In this document: piece after piece, positions 28,398 to 38,166 of the stretch
How the letters are laid out: every line of letters starts with the position of its first letter
How positions within the stretch are numbered: the stretch's first letter is position 1
DNA from: Bythopirellula sp.
Lineage (GTDB): Bacteria > Planctomycetota > Planctomycetia > Pirellulales > Lacipirellulaceae
NCBI GenBank assembly: GCA_028285205.1
Contig: JANQQA010000083.1
Span: 1-53,830, forward strand
Length of the DNA stretch: 53,830 bases
Reading direction: 5' to 3'
Made by a program: the position numbers and the translations under genes
Notes under the pieces: model-generated
Database searches by the model: none
What the model saw: the letters and a program-made list of their open reading frames with translations, nothing else
Told to the model about the DNA's origin: nothing

Positions 28398-29843
28398 TTA
28401 GACGAGGATTTTATCAACGATCTTGCCGTGAACGTCCGTGAGGCGGAACGGCCGGCCTTGATAAGTGAACGTGAGTCGCTCATGGTCCAGTCCCAATAAG
28501 TGCAGGATCGTGGCTTGCAGATCGTGTACGTGAACCGAATCCTCCACAACATGGAACCCAAGATCGTCGGTTCGTCCCATGGACATACCCGCCTTGACGC
28601 CACCGCCAGCCAGCCACATCGTGAATGCCTGTGGATGATGGTCGCGTCCCAACGATCGATTGATCGCTGCACTCGATTCCACCATGGGCGTGCGTCCAAA
28701 CTCTCCGCCCCAGACCACCAGTGTTTCGTCGAGTAGTCCGCGTTGCTTCAGGTCGGAAATCAGTGCGGCGGACGCTTGGTCGGTCGCGTTGCATTCCTTT
28801 TCCAAACCTCCCCTTACATCGGAATGGTGATCCCAGCCACGGTGATAGACGTTAATAAATCGGACCCCCCGCTCTACCAGACGACGAGCAAGTAAGCAGT
28901 TCGCGGCGTAGGAGGCTTTTCCAGGTTCTACTCCATAGCTGTCAAGGGTTGAAGCCGACTCGGTGGACAAGTCCATGAGTTCCGGAGCGCGTGATTGCAT
29001 CCGATAGGCGGTTTCGTAAGCGTTGATACGCGTAGCGATATTCGGATCCAAGACTTTGTCGTATCGCAGTTCGTTCAGTTTGCGCACTAAGTCAATCGAC
29101 TCACGCTGCATTGCGCGATCAATTCCTGGAGGATTCGAAGCGAAGAGAATTGGGTCGCCGGACGAGCGGAAAGGAACGCCGGCGTAGACGCCTGGCAAGA
29201 AGCCATTCGACCAGTTCGCTGCTCCACCGCTCGTCCCTCCTCCAGACGAAAGTACCACAAACGCCGGCAAGTCGCTCGCTTCACACCCCAGTCCATAGGT
29301 TACCCAAGAACCCATGCTCGGCCGGCCTGGTAAGGGGCTTCCACAATTCATGAAAATCTGCGCTGGTGCGTGGTTGAATTGATCGGTGTGCATCGACTTA
29401 ATGACGGCAATCTCGTCAACGATCTTTGCAAGATTCGGCAGTGCGGCAGAGACTTCTGTGCCACACTGACCGTGCCGCTTAAACTTATATTGCGGACCGA
29501 GTATGCCCGCGTCGGGGCGAATGAAAGCGTAACGTTGGTCGCCGATCACGCTTGGTGGAATCGGTTTGCCAGCCATTTCGGCTAGCTTCGGTTTGAAATC
29601 GAATAAGTCGAGCTGACTGGGGGCACCGGCCATAAACAGAAAGATTACCGATTTGACTCGCGGCGAGTAATGCGGTGCGCGAGGGTGCATCGGCTTAGCA
29701 GCAGGCAACGCGGCTGCGCGCGCTGACGAACTCCAACGGTCCGCCATCAACGAGGCAATCGCAATTTTGCCCAAACCAACGCCGCATTGCTTGAAGAAGA
29801 AGCGGCGTGTGCGCTCTCTCAATATTTCCGTTCGTGGGCTCAT
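28398..29843 (-). CDS. DUF1501 (sulfatase-fold) exported protein
   Basis: Protein of 481 residues in the DUF1501 family, alkaline-phosphatase/sulfatase superfamily in fold. The N-terminus carries an [20 protein letters not shown]at-like signal. Typical segments follow: [20 protein letters not shown] with the metal-site Asp, [29 protein letters not shown], and the end segment [20 protein letters not shown]. In planctomycetes DUF1501 genes almost always follow a PSCyt/PSD1 cytochrome gene, as here (29-base gap). Substrate and reaction are unknown for the family; hydrolysis of a sulfate or phosphate ester is often guessed from the fold. It is not one of the classical formylglycine sulfatases, since the CxPxR motif is absent. 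Confidence 0.93.
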   Translation of the reverse strand: MSPRTEILRERTRRFFFKQCGVGLGKIAIASLMADRWSSSARAAALPAAKPMHPRAPHYSPRVKSVIFLFMAGAPSQLDLFDFKPKLAEMAGKPIPPSVIGDQRYAFIRPDAGILGPQYKFKRHGQCGTEVSAALPNLAKIVDEIAVIKSMHTDQFNHAPAQIFMNCGSPLPGRPSMGSWVTYGLGCEASDLPAFVVLSSGGGTSGGAANWSNGFLPGVYAGVPFRSSGDPILFASNPPGIDRAMQRESIDLVRKLNELRYDKVLDPNIATRINAYETAYRMQSRAPELMDLSTESASTLDSYGVEPGKASYAANCLLARRLVERGVRFINVYHRGWDHHSDVRGGLEKECNATDQASAALISDLKQRGLLDETLVVWGGEFGRTPMVESSAAINRSLGRDHHPQAFTMWLAGGGVKAGMSMGRTDDLGFHVVEDSVHVHDLQATILHLLGLDHERLTFTYQGRPFRLTDVHGKIVDKILV

Positions 29844-29872
29844 TGTAAATTAGCTTGCCAGCGCTAAAGAGT

Positions 29873-32800
29873 TCAGGGCTTGGTGATCGTTTCGTCCAGA
29901 TTCAAGAGGGCTCTCGCTGTGAGCATCCATGCCGCAAGTTGGTTGACGTCCAGATTTGACGAAATCTCGTAGTGACCGTCGCCGTAGTTTAGTTCGATGT
30001 GCTCGAAATCAACCGTTCCGGGTCGCTCGCCGGTGTCGATCCGTAAGCTCCTGAGATCATCAGCAGTCTCGAACCGAATGTTGTAGTCATGCCACTTGTC
30101 TGGAAAGATTTCGAAATCTGTTTTGCGATCCGGGGATTCATTCGATGCGCTGGCTGTCGTCCAAAAGACTTGTCCCGTGCCCTGCTCAGAGAACCAAGCA
30201 CGAATCTTCAACGTATGAGGTCCCGCCGGTGAAGTGCAATCTACGCTGATGAATGGATCACTACCTTCGCAAACAACGCGGAGTCGACCATCTTCGATCT
30301 GGAAATCGGTTTGATTACGAGCGACCCAGCCCGCCGGGCCGTCGGCAAAACTCCATACGGTGTCCGGACCAGTCTGCAATACTGGATAGGGATTGGCGCC
30401 TCCGCTTCGGAATCGCTGCAGTTGTTGCCGGTAGTAGCTGAGAATGGTGAGTAATTCGTCGTCTTTGGGAGGACGCGTGACGCAGCGACGAAACAATTCT
30501 ATGGCGAGCGATTCGTCGTCGGTGCCGAAGATGTCAAGACATCCGGTTGCCAACTCCCGAGCCGCCTCCAAAACGACTTCGTCGTTCAGCATTGCCAGAG
30601 ATTGCAATGGAGTATTAGAACGATTACGACGAGGCACACACACTTCGCCGCTCGGCGCATCAAACAGACCAAACGCAGCGTAGGGAGCCGTTCGTTTGTT
30701 AAAGGTATACAGACCGCGTCGATATCGGTCTTCACCCTCGCTGATGCTCCAGTTCAGCGGACCATAAGCAGCTTCAGTAATCCCGGGTGGCTGAGCAGGA
30801 AATACGCTAGGCCCTCCCATTTTTGAACTGAGCAGTCCACTCGCTTGCAGGATGATATCTCGTACCAGTTCAGATTCCACACGAAACCTGGATCCTCTCG
30901 CCAGCAATTTGTTCTGTGGATCGCGGCTAAGAAGTTCCGGAGTCGCAGTAGGCGATTGCCGATACGTCGCGCTTGTGACGATCAATTTGTGCATCTGTTT
31001 CAGCGACCATCCCCGATCCATAAACTCCACGGCTAGCCAATCAAGCAATTTTGGATGCGTCGGAAACTCACTCTGGTACCCAAAGTCTTCCGACGTGATC
31101 ACCAATCCTCTCCCGAAGATCGCTTCCCAATGTCGATTCATCACGACGCGTGCGACCAGTGGATTCTCTGTAGAAACAAGCCACTTCGCGAAGTCCAGAC
31201 GGTCCGCGGTCCCACCGTTTGACAATTCATGTAGTGCGTCGATGACACCCGCCTGGACAGGCTCCTTCGGCTGGAGAAATTCGCCGCGGTGATGCCGGAA
31301 GGTTTGACGCTGATGTTGCTCGCTTCTCTGCTGCATGACTAGCGCCGTTGGATAGTCAGGCAATTCCTTTTTTAGTTTGGCAATGTGTTCGTGCTGTGAT
31401 TTCAGTGCGGGAGCAGTCAGCAAGAAGTGTTGACGCAACGAAGCCTGCTGGTCTCTGGTGAGTTCGTGTTCTTCTGCAAGCAGTGCGGCTGCAACTTCAT
31501 CGGTTAACCCGGTCGCTTTGATTTCTCCAGGGGCAGACGTTGCTGATATTCGAAATCTGCCCAGTCCTGCGGGATAGAAGTTCTCGTGCTGAAGACGGAT
31601 CTTTAGGACCTGATCGTGCGCGAAGGTAACAGGTCCAATTAATTGGAGCACCAGGGTGTGACGCTCGCCTTCCGCTCGACGAACCGTCCAGCCAGTGTCG
31701 TGTTTGCCATCGATTGCATGCTGGGCGGAAAGGCCCGGTGGAACGAAACTGGCGGTGGCTTGCTTCCATGCTATCGAAGCGATTTTTTTTGTAGGGTCAT
31801 TGATGTCAGCGATCCACGCATCAACCTCACTTAAGTAGAAATTGCCTTCTCTCTGGCCGTTTTCTACGATCGTTTGCCTGCCTGGACCGGTTCCTGGCAG
31901 GCTCGGGTGAGGCAATGCCTCGAGGCGAATCGCGGTGATCGGAACTGCCCCAATGTCAAACGCGACTTCAAACACGTCGTTCTTTGTCACGTCGCCGCTA
32001 CAAAGCACAGAATCGTCTTGCAGAACTGTCGTGGTGGGGAGATTCGAATCCACGTGTCGTGGACGCAATGGCCTCCAGTGCACGACACGCTGCCGCTGAT
32101 CCTCTTTCCACCTGCTAAACGCTTGCTCGACCACCAGTTCTCTTTGCTCATCTGACACTTCCTGCGGCGTAGATTCTGAACTATCCGACCCCTCATCGAT
32201 CGGGAAGTGATGCTGCAGATCAGCGACTGCCGCACTAATCTCTCCCTCGACCCGCCGTCGCTGTTCCGTAACCTTCGGCTTGGGAACTTCAATCTTCAGT
32301 TCATCCGCGTTGTTCAGAAAAGCAAATAGTTGATAGTAGTCCGTGTGCGTGATTGGATCGAATTTATGGGTATGACACTGGGCACAACCCACGGTGAGCC
32401 CCAGCCACGTTGTTCCTGTTGTCGCGACCCGATCAACGATTGCGTGATAGCGAAACTCTTGCGGATCGATTCCGCCTTCTTCATTAGTCATCGTATTGCG
32501 ATGAAATCCCGTCGCGATTCGCTGATTTAGCGTTGGCTCAGGCAGCATATCCCCAGCGATTTGCTCGATCGTGAACTGATCGAATGGCATGCCTTCATTG
32601 AGAGCGTTAATCACCCAATCTCGATACAGCCACATCGTACGTGGCTGGTCTTTCTCGTAGCCTTTCGTGTCCGAGTAGCGTGCCAGGTCGAGCCATCGAC
32701 GAGCCCAACGCTCACCATAATGAGGTGAGGCCAAGAGACGATCGACCAGTCGTTCGTAGGCGTCGGCCCGCTCGTCGAAGACAAACTCATCTGCTTGCTC

Positions 32801-33391
32801 AACGGTTGGGGGAAGTCCGATTAAATCGAGATAGACGCGGCGTATGAGTTGGTAGCGATCGGCCTGTGACGCAGGCGATAGCCCTTCGCGTTCCATGCGG
32901 TTGAGCACAAAATAGTCGATCTCGTTCCTGGGCCAGCTGTCGTTCTGCACTTTTGGCAACACAGCTCGCTGTGGCTTTACAAATGCCCAATGTTGCTGGT
33001 AATTCGCCCCTCCAACTATCCAACTCTGCAGAAGTTCGATCTGCTCGGCCGAAAGCTGCTTGCCTGAGTCTGGCGGAGGCATCAGCTCATCGTGATCGTC
33101 CGTACGCACACGGCGCAGCAGCTCGCTTTCTTTGGAATTGCCGGGGACTAAAACGGCATATCCACCGCGATCCTCGTAAGCCTGTGCAGCAACATCAAGA
33201 CGCAAGCCTGCTTCACGAGTGTTTTCATCCGGTCCGTGGCATTGGAAGCAGTTGGCCGAAAGAATTGGCCGAATATCCCGCTGGAAATTGATCTGCCGTT
33301 CGCCAGATAGTACGTCGCTCTCTGAGGCCAGCAAGGTCGTGGCCATCAGGAAGCAGACGGTGAGAATGCCTACCGAATCGCGGAGCTTCAT
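29873..33391 (-). CDS. PSCyt1-PSCyt2-PSD1 c-type cytochrome protein with C-terminal beta-sandwich
   Basis: Exported protein of 1,172 residues, the standard planctomycete architecture: signal peptide (1-22); PSCyt1 haem-c domain with CFQCHGPDENTREAGLRLD (CxxCH at 48-52); PSCyt2 (about 150-360) with LASPHYGERWARRWLDLARY and a second CxxCH in GCAQCHTHKFDP; a beta-sandwich insertion (about 470-640); and PSD1 (about 715-980) with NRHWEAIFGRGLV and TPLQSLAMLND. A further beta-sandwich follows (about 1015-1135, FADGPAGWVARNQTDF), resembling the one in the giant fusion. Two haem-c sites imply a periplasmic redox role. The ATG overlaps the stop of the PQQ-type gene (ATGA), and DUF1501 follows. Function of the family remains unproven; electron transfer during glycan oxidation is a reasonable guess. 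Confidence 0.93.
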   Translation of the reverse strand: MKLRDSVGILTVCFLMATTLLASESDVLSGERQINFQRDIRPILSANCFQCHGPDENTREAGLRLDVAAQAYEDRGGYAVLVPGNSKESELLRRVRTDDHDELMPPPDSGKQLSAEQIELLQSWIVGGANYQQHWAFVKPQRAVLPKVQNDSWPRNEIDYFVLNRMEREGLSPASQADRYQLIRRVYLDLIGLPPTVEQADEFVFDERADAYERLVDRLLASPHYGERWARRWLDLARYSDTKGYEKDQPRTMWLYRDWVINALNEGMPFDQFTIEQIAGDMLPEPTLNQRIATGFHRNTMTNEEGGIDPQEFRYHAIVDRVATTGTTWLGLTVGCAQCHTHKFDPITHTDYYQLFAFLNNADELKIEVPKPKVTEQRRRVEGEISAAVADLQHHFPIDEGSDSSESTPQEVSDEQRELVVEQAFSRWKEDQRQRVVHWRPLRPRHVDSNLPTTTVLQDDSVLCSGDVTKNDVFEVAFDIGAVPITAIRLEALPHPSLPGTGPGRQTIVENGQREGNFYLSEVDAWIADINDPTKKIASIAWKQATASFVPPGLSAQHAIDGKHDTGWTVRRAEGERHTLVLQLIGPVTFAHDQVLKIRLQHENFYPAGLGRFRISATSAPGEIKATGLTDEVAAALLAEEHELTRDQQASLRQHFLLTAPALKSQHEHIAKLKKELPDYPTALVMQQRSEQHQRQTFRHHRGEFLQPKEPVQAGVIDALHELSNGGTADRLDFAKWLVSTENPLVARVVMNRHWEAIFGRGLVITSEDFGYQSEFPTHPKLLDWLAVEFMDRGWSLKQMHKLIVTSATYRQSPTATPELLSRDPQNKLLARGSRFRVESELVRDIILQASGLLSSKMGGPSVFPAQPPGITEAAYGPLNWSISEGEDRYRRGLYTFNKRTAPYAAFGLFDAPSGEVCVPRRNRSNTPLQSLAMLNDEVVLEAARELATGCLDIFGTDDESLAIELFRRCVTRPPKDDELLTILSYYRQQLQRFRSGGANPYPVLQTGPDTVWSFADGPAGWVARNQTDFQIEDGRLRVVCEGSDPFISVDCTSPAGPHTLKIRAWFSEQGTGQVFWTTASASNESPDRKTDFEIFPDKWHDYNIRFETADDLRSLRIDTGERPGTVDFEHIELNYGDGHYEISSNLDVNQLAAWMLTARALLNLDETITKP

Positions 33392-36300
33392 CTTAAGCCC
33401 CCCGCCTGAGTGGACGAATTGTAGTTTGCATGAGATGGATCGCCACCAGCTTCCACATACGTCAATAAGTCGAGAATCTCATCGCGTTCCAGAGTATTCA
33501 ACAGTCCGCTTGGCATCATCGAGACGGATGAGTCGAGCAATTCCTCGACCTGATCAAGTGGAATGGTCTCAACTTTGTCGATCTGCGTCGGATCCGTCAC
33601 CATGCGAATTGCGTCTTCGTCGTCTCCAACAACGATACCAACCCGCGTCTGGCCAGAACTGAGTAGAGCTACTCGTGTTTTGAAGTCCGGATGAATGACT
33701 TCCGCAGGGTGCAAGATCTCCTTCAGCAACTTCACTCTCGGCTCAACGCCTTGAGGGATGCGCTGAACAGCTTGCGTCAGATCGGGCCCAAGCTGTCCGC
33801 CACTATTCCTTATACGATGGCACGAACTGCACGATGCGGCCGTGAATAATTGCTTGCCTCGCGCAAACGATCCATGACGTCCTTGTTCGACCAGCACAGG
33901 AACTAGTTCATCCAGTGTCCAATTATGCACGAAAGCTCGCGGTCGCGCTATTTGGCTCGGATCGATCCAGGTGTCGATCGCTTGCGGTGACAACGATCTT
34001 CGCGACGCCCAAAGTGTTGCCTGGATGATGAGTTTTCGCAGTGATTCCTGCGCGAAATTTGACGTGAAGTCTCCCACATGTATGCAGAACTTACGTCCGC
34101 GGTCATTTGGTTCTTCGAGCCAAGCAAGTGGAACCTGTCGGTACGAGTCGCTCGTTAGAGCTACGACACTGCCAAATGAAGCAGATTCTGGATGGTCATC
34201 CAGGTTCCCTTTGAATGGAAACGAATCTACGCCGAGTAGTACTTCGTGCTGCTTGTTGCTTTTTTCGGCCGTCACCAACTTCCGCGCGTCCACATTTTCG
34301 TCGATCGAAGGTATTCGCAGTTCAACGACCCCCACACCTAAGCTTCTCAGGAGTTGCTTGCGCTCGGACAACAATAGAGAGCTGGGTGTCTGCTGCTGGC
34401 GTTTGCTACTGATTCGCGCTGGCTCGCAGAACGCAACCGCCGCTGCGTCTGCAATCACGCGGTGATCTGCCGGCCAATCATCCTCGGGTGAAACCACTGC
34501 CATCATCAGATTCTGGCGGTTCAGGCAGCTCGCGATTATTTGGCAACAACGACGCGCATGCTGCGACACTTCGATTTCTTTACCGGCAACGGGAATCACG
34601 ACGACTTTTGCATGCTGCGGTTCGGCGACGCGGCTGTGATGAAATTCCATCCAACTTACTGCCAACATCGCGTCATTCGAGTTTCTTCCATTGCGGGCGA
34701 CTACAGCGAGGTTGGTCAAGCCAACGGGGCTATCCAAATTAACGTCGAATTGCTCGAACTTAAGCCTGTTGTCCTCGCGAGCTGAAACGGCAAACGATCC
34801 CAACAGCGGTCCCTCGACATGATTAACTCGAAGTTCGACAGTACCGCCAGTCCCGCTCGGGACAGCGGCTCGGCATGAGATATGATCGATTTCGCTCAAG
34901 TCCACATCTCTCAGCAAGGCAAAGCCATTGTCCTTGAAGTACGTAGCCAATCCTTCTTGACCTTCGAATACCTCGACAGTTTCTACCTTGTCAAATTCGT
35001 CGAAATAGGCGACGTTCTTTCGCCGCGCATGTAGTACCACAGCCTCCGCTTTAGTTTGGGGCGGAGCTTTTCCATAGCCGTCGTCTGTATACTTTGCTTC
35101 GACAAGCAACACTCCCCCATGTGCCCGCGGATCTGCAGGTTCGATAGGAGCCTGAAAAGCACCGTGGGTCCCACCAAGCATCTGCACGGACCGATCGGAA
35201 TCCAAACTTAGGATCCATTCAACCATTTCATTGGCCTCAGCCAGAGAATGCTGTGGATGAGGAGGCATGACCTTGTTGCCCCAAGAACCAGCTCCACCGG
35301 CGAGGATCTTCTTTGCAAGCTTGACTTTGGCACCTTTGTCGGAGGAATACTTCTTGGCTACTTGCAGATAGGCTGGGCCACCAGATGGACTACCAGTCGT
35401 ATGGCATGAGAAGCATGTCGTCTTTCTCATCAACTTTAGCCCGCGTGGCAAATTCTGGTCATGCTCCTCGGTATATCGACGCGAGTGGTATGTCGCTTTC
35501 ACGGAGACGCGATCGTGAAAAATCGAGTGGTCCAAGGTAGTTCCATCCTCTTCGTCCTCGACACGGACTCGAAACTTGACGATCTGCCCCCAATCGAAGA
35601 ATGAGCCTCGGCGCGGTTCAAGAAGTGACACCTCGGGAGTCGCGTTTCCAACGTTGATCGTTTCTCGTACGAACGATTTCATGCCGTGCTGATCAGTAAC
35701 CTTTAGCTCAACCTCATACTCTCCAGGCTTAGTGAAGACATGGGTGAAATTGGCCGCGCCGGCATTATCGATGTCTACGCCTTCTAAAGACCAAGCGAAC
35801 TCGATTCGGTCTCCAGCATCTTTGTCGAACGAGTCGCTGCCGTCGATACGCACTTTGAGCGGCTGCTTTCCGGCAGTGGGCTTGATCACCAGCTTTGGCA
35901 CCGGATTACGATTGCCTCGACGATATACAATACGAGAAATCTGGGCATCACGATTGTCGAACCATTTGTCGCCAAACTCTAACACATAGAGTGATCCGTC
36001 TGCGCGGAGTTCAAGCTGCATCGGCTTGCGAAACTGCGTGTTCGGCATGAATGGCTCGATGTTGCTGACGCGGCCTTCTTCGTCGAATTCGACAGTTTTT
36101 ATCCAGTTTCGTGTCCAATCGTGAATGAACAGTTTTTCGTGGAACGAGCACGGCAGTTTCACAGTCGGATCGAACTCGGCTCGGTCGTAGTACACCGGAC
36201 CCGCCATCGCGGAGCGTCCACCACTGCCTAGCTCGGGAAACTCGCTCGATGTGGTGCTCGGATACCATAGAAACGCAGGTTGCGCAGCAGGGAGACCGAA

Positions 36301-37287
36301 CGAGCCAGTATTGTTTCGTGAGGTATTGCGGGGACTTCGGGCATTGAACTCGGCACCTAGTTCCCCAGACTCGAAGTCATAGTTGCGATACGGAAAGTTT
36401 GGGCCGATGAACATTGGCCACCCAAAATTCCCTGCTTGTGAGGTTCGATTGAATTCGTCGTAGCCCTCTGGACCGATGTCGACGCTCATCGAAATGTTCG
36501 GCCCGACATCGCCCCAATAAAGTGTGTCTGTCTGTTCGTCGACAAAAAGTCGAAACGGGTTTCGACATCCCATTGCATAGATTTCAGGCCTTCCGTCGGA
36601 GCCGTCCGGAAACAGATTCCCCGCAGGGATCGAGTACGAGCCATCGGCATTTGGATGAATGCGGAGGATCTTGCCCCGTAGGTCGCGCGTGTTCGCGCTA
36701 GTACGCATCGCGTCACGATACTCGTGTCCTGGCCGCTGATCGATCGGGAGTTCAGGAATAGGAACCGTGTTGTCACCAGTGCCGATATAGAGATCTCCCG
36801 ATTTGCAAGCGTAGAGACCACCGCCCATGTGAACGGCCTCTTTCTTGTCGATCGGGTACTCCAGGATTGTCCGTTGAGTCGACATGTCGAGGCGGTTGTC
36901 GCGGATCTGGAAACTGCTGAGTCGAAGCGTTTCCTGTTTTTCCTCGGGACAGTAGAACAGATAGATGTTGCCCGAGGCGTCGAAATCTGCTGCAAGCGCC
37001 ATCCCAATCAGCCCGACCTCGACGAAAACGCCAACGGGAACGCGCCCGACGGTAACGACCTCACCAGTATCCGGCAGAAAGAGCTTGACGGTCCCTTGGC
37101 GTTCTATGAAGAAGACTCGCCCGTCAGCCAGCACATCCATTTGCATCGGATCCACGGCAGCTGATACGATCACCTGCTTTTCGAAGCGATCGAGTTCCGG
37201 AGCGTGCGGTTTCGGTGTCGTTGCGAGAGCCGTATCTAGTCCGCATACAAGGAGGGTTGCCAATGCTACGATCGTAAACCGTGTCAT
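33388..37287 (-). CDS. PQQ-type sugar dehydrogenase / PKD / cytochrome c / ThuA-like / haem-binding protein
   Basis: Exported 1,299-residue multidomain protein, first gene of the minus-strand cluster. After the signal peptide (1-22): a six-bladed propeller of the glucose/sorbosone dehydrogenase (soluble PQQ enzyme) type (about 30-455) with HMGGGLYACKSGDLYIGTGD, RDLRGKILRIHPNADGSY and YAMGCRNPFRLFVD; a PKD domain (about 463-545); a cytochrome c domain with CFSCHTTG (about 625-695); a beta-sandwich of CBM6 type (about 725-885); a degenerate ThuA-like domain (about 893-1110) with VSPEDDWPAD; and a C-terminal planctomycete haem-binding domain with CSSCHRI. Such an arrangement would oxidise a sugar and pass electrons to its own haems. 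The frame has a TTG at 37296, but the ATG at 37287 starts the signal cleanly. ATGA overlap with the next gene. Confidence 0.9.
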   Translation of the reverse strand: MTRFTIVALATLLVCGLDTALATTPKPHAPELDRFEKQVIVSAAVDPMQMDVLADGRVFFIERQGTVKLFLPDTGEVVTVGRVPVGVFVEVGLIGMALAADFDASGNIYLFYCPEEKQETLRLSSFQIRDNRLDMSTQRTILEYPIDKKEAVHMGGGLYACKSGDLYIGTGDNTVPIPELPIDQRPGHEYRDAMRTSANTRDLRGKILRIHPNADGSYSIPAGNLFPDGSDGRPEIYAMGCRNPFRLFVDEQTDTLYWGDVGPNISMSVDIGPEGYDEFNRTSQAGNFGWPMFIGPNFPYRNYDFESGELGAEFNARSPRNTSRNNTGSFGLPAAQPAFLWYPSTTSSEFPELGSGGRSAMAGPVYYDRAEFDPTVKLPCSFHEKLFIHDWTRNWIKTVEFDEEGRVSNIEPFMPNTQFRKPMQLELRADGSLYVLEFGDKWFDNRDAQISRIVYRRGNRNPVPKLVIKPTAGKQPLKVRIDGSDSFDKDAGDRIEFAWSLEGVDIDNAGAANFTHVFTKPGEYEVELKVTDQHGMKSFVRETINVGNATPEVSLLEPRRGSFFDWGQIVKFRVRVEDEEDGTTLDHSIFHDRVSVKATYHSRRYTEEHDQNLPRGLKLMRKTTCFSCHTTGSPSGGPAYLQVAKKYSSDKGAKVKLAKKILAGGAGSWGNKVMPPHPQHSLAEANEMVEWILSLDSDRSVQMLGGTHGAFQAPIEPADPRAHGGVLLVEAKYTDDGYGKAPPQTKAEAVVLHARRKNVAYFDEFDKVETVEVFEGQEGLATYFKDNGFALLRDVDLSEIDHISCRAAVPSGTGGTVELRVNHVEGPLLGSFAVSAREDNRLKFEQFDVNLDSPVGLTNLAVVARNGRNSNDAMLAVSWMEFHHSRVAEPQHAKVVVIPVAGKEIEVSQHARRCCQIIASCLNRQNLMMAVVSPEDDWPADHRVIADAAAVAFCEPARISSKRQQQTPSSLLLSERKQLLRSLGVGVVELRIPSIDENVDARKLVTAEKSNKQHEVLLGVDSFPFKGNLDDHPESASFGSVVALTSDSYRQVPLAWLEEPNDRGRKFCIHVGDFTSNFAQESLRKLIIQATLWASRRSLSPQAIDTWIDPSQIARPRAFVHNWTLDELVPVLVEQGRHGSFARGKQLFTAASCSSCHRIRNSGGQLGPDLTQAVQRIPQGVEPRVKLLKEILHPAEVIHPDFKTRVALLSSGQTRVGIVVGDDEDAIRMVTDPTQIDKVETIPLDQVEELLDSSVSMMPSGLLNTLERDEILDLLTYVEAGGDPSHANYNSSTQAGGLR

Positions 37288-37641
37288 GTGCTGCAACCGG
37301 ACTTGCTAGATGCCTATTCTGATAGGGGCTCAGTCGGCGGGCGTCTTTCCTACAGCCAGCGACTGATACTCGCCACCTTCTACTCGTGGCCACTGGCTAA
37401 GAACTAACAAGAAATGTGCGAAGAATCTACAATAACCGGCCAATCCGTGGCCTACCATTTCGTCGCTAGTTCGAGAGTCGCCTAGAGCGTATAAACCCAT
37501 GCTTCGATGGGATTTGCGACGATTTCTGTTTTTTTGCGGAGAGACGCGTTAGATGTCTGACCGTGGGCACGAAAGGATAAGAGGGCAGAGATAGCGTTTT
37601 AAGAGAATATCAATCGATCGGGTTGATACAGGTCAATCGGG
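37288..37641. promoter_or_regulatory. Divergent promoter region between the two arms of the locus
   Basis: About 350 bases separate the minus-strand cluster from the plus-strand sigma/anti-sigma genes, so promoters for both must lie here. A short hairpin, CCCAT-GCTTCG-ATGGG, is at 37496-37511 and a purine-rich tract (GAAAGGATAAGAGGG) lies near 37570-37590. I cannot assign -35/-10 boxes; planctomycete ECF promoter consensus sequences are poorly known. A self-regulated ECF promoter in this gap is likely by analogy with other sigma/FecR pairs, but is not shown by the sequence. Confidence 0.5.
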
Positions 37642-38166
37642 ATGGCAGACGCAAAACACAATCCACAAGATGCCTTTGCCCAACAGTTTATTTCAAGCCA
37701 AGGGCGGCTGTATTCCTACATCGCGACGCTCCTCCCGAATCGGGACGATGCCGAAGATGTGCTGCAACGTACATCGCTCATACTTTGGCAGAAATGGGAT
37801 CAATTCGACAGCAGCAGGCCATTCCTCGCCTGGGCGCGTGGCGTGGCACTGAACGAAATCCGCAATTTTCTTCGCCGCAGCGAACGAAAGAATATGCACC
37901 TGTCTGAACCAATGATCGCCGTGCTCGCCGAGGAGCTGGAGGACGAGCAGTCTCAGGAACGTGCCGACGCTCTGGTGGCCTGCTTGGGCACGCTGGAATC
38001 AAAGCAGCGACATCTGTTGGAGCAATGTTACCTAGGTTCCAGCGGGATTAAGGCGGTTGCGTCCTCAATGAACAGTTCAGCGGATGCGATCTACATGCGA
38101 CTACATCGTATGCGTAAGTTCCTCGTCGAATGTATCAACCGACGCCTAGCCAACGACCACGTGTAA
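37642..38166 (+). CDS. ECF-type RNA polymerase sigma factor (planctomycete family)
   Basis: Alternative sigma factor of 174 residues. Region 2 spans about residues 12-80, with LYSYIATLLPNRDDAEDVLQ and a tryptophan-rich FDSSRPFLAWARGVALNEI. Region 4 (about 110-165) has LESKQRHLLEQCYL and the HTH-like GIKAVASSMNSSADAIYMRL. The length and the RPFLAWARGVALNEI block fit the planctomycete/verrucomicrobial ECF family that is normally paired with a FecR-like membrane protein. Its stop codon overlaps the start of that partner by one base (TAATG), so both are made together. It is the first gene of the plus-strand arm and the most likely activator of this locus, perhaps of both arms. Target promoters cannot be read from the sequence. 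Confidence 0.95.
   Translation: MADAKHNPQDAFAQQFISSQGRLYSYIATLLPNRDDAEDVLQRTSLILWQKWDQFDSSRPFLAWARGVALNEIRNFLRRSERKNMHLSEPMIAVLAEELEDEQSQERADALVACLGTLESKQRHLLEQCYLGSSGIKAVASSMNSSADAIYMRLHRMRKFLVECINRRLANDHV

Noticed and set aside
28398..29843. DUF1501 protein read as a classical sulfatase
   Set aside because: The fold superfamily is right, but the CxPxR formylglycine motif of type I sulfatases is absent, so I did not call it a sulfatase.
37496..37511. CCCAT-GCTTCG-ATGGG hairpin as a terminator or riboswitch
   Set aside because: The five-base stem is short, no T-run follows and no riboswitch core is recognisable; I only mention it within the intergenic entry.
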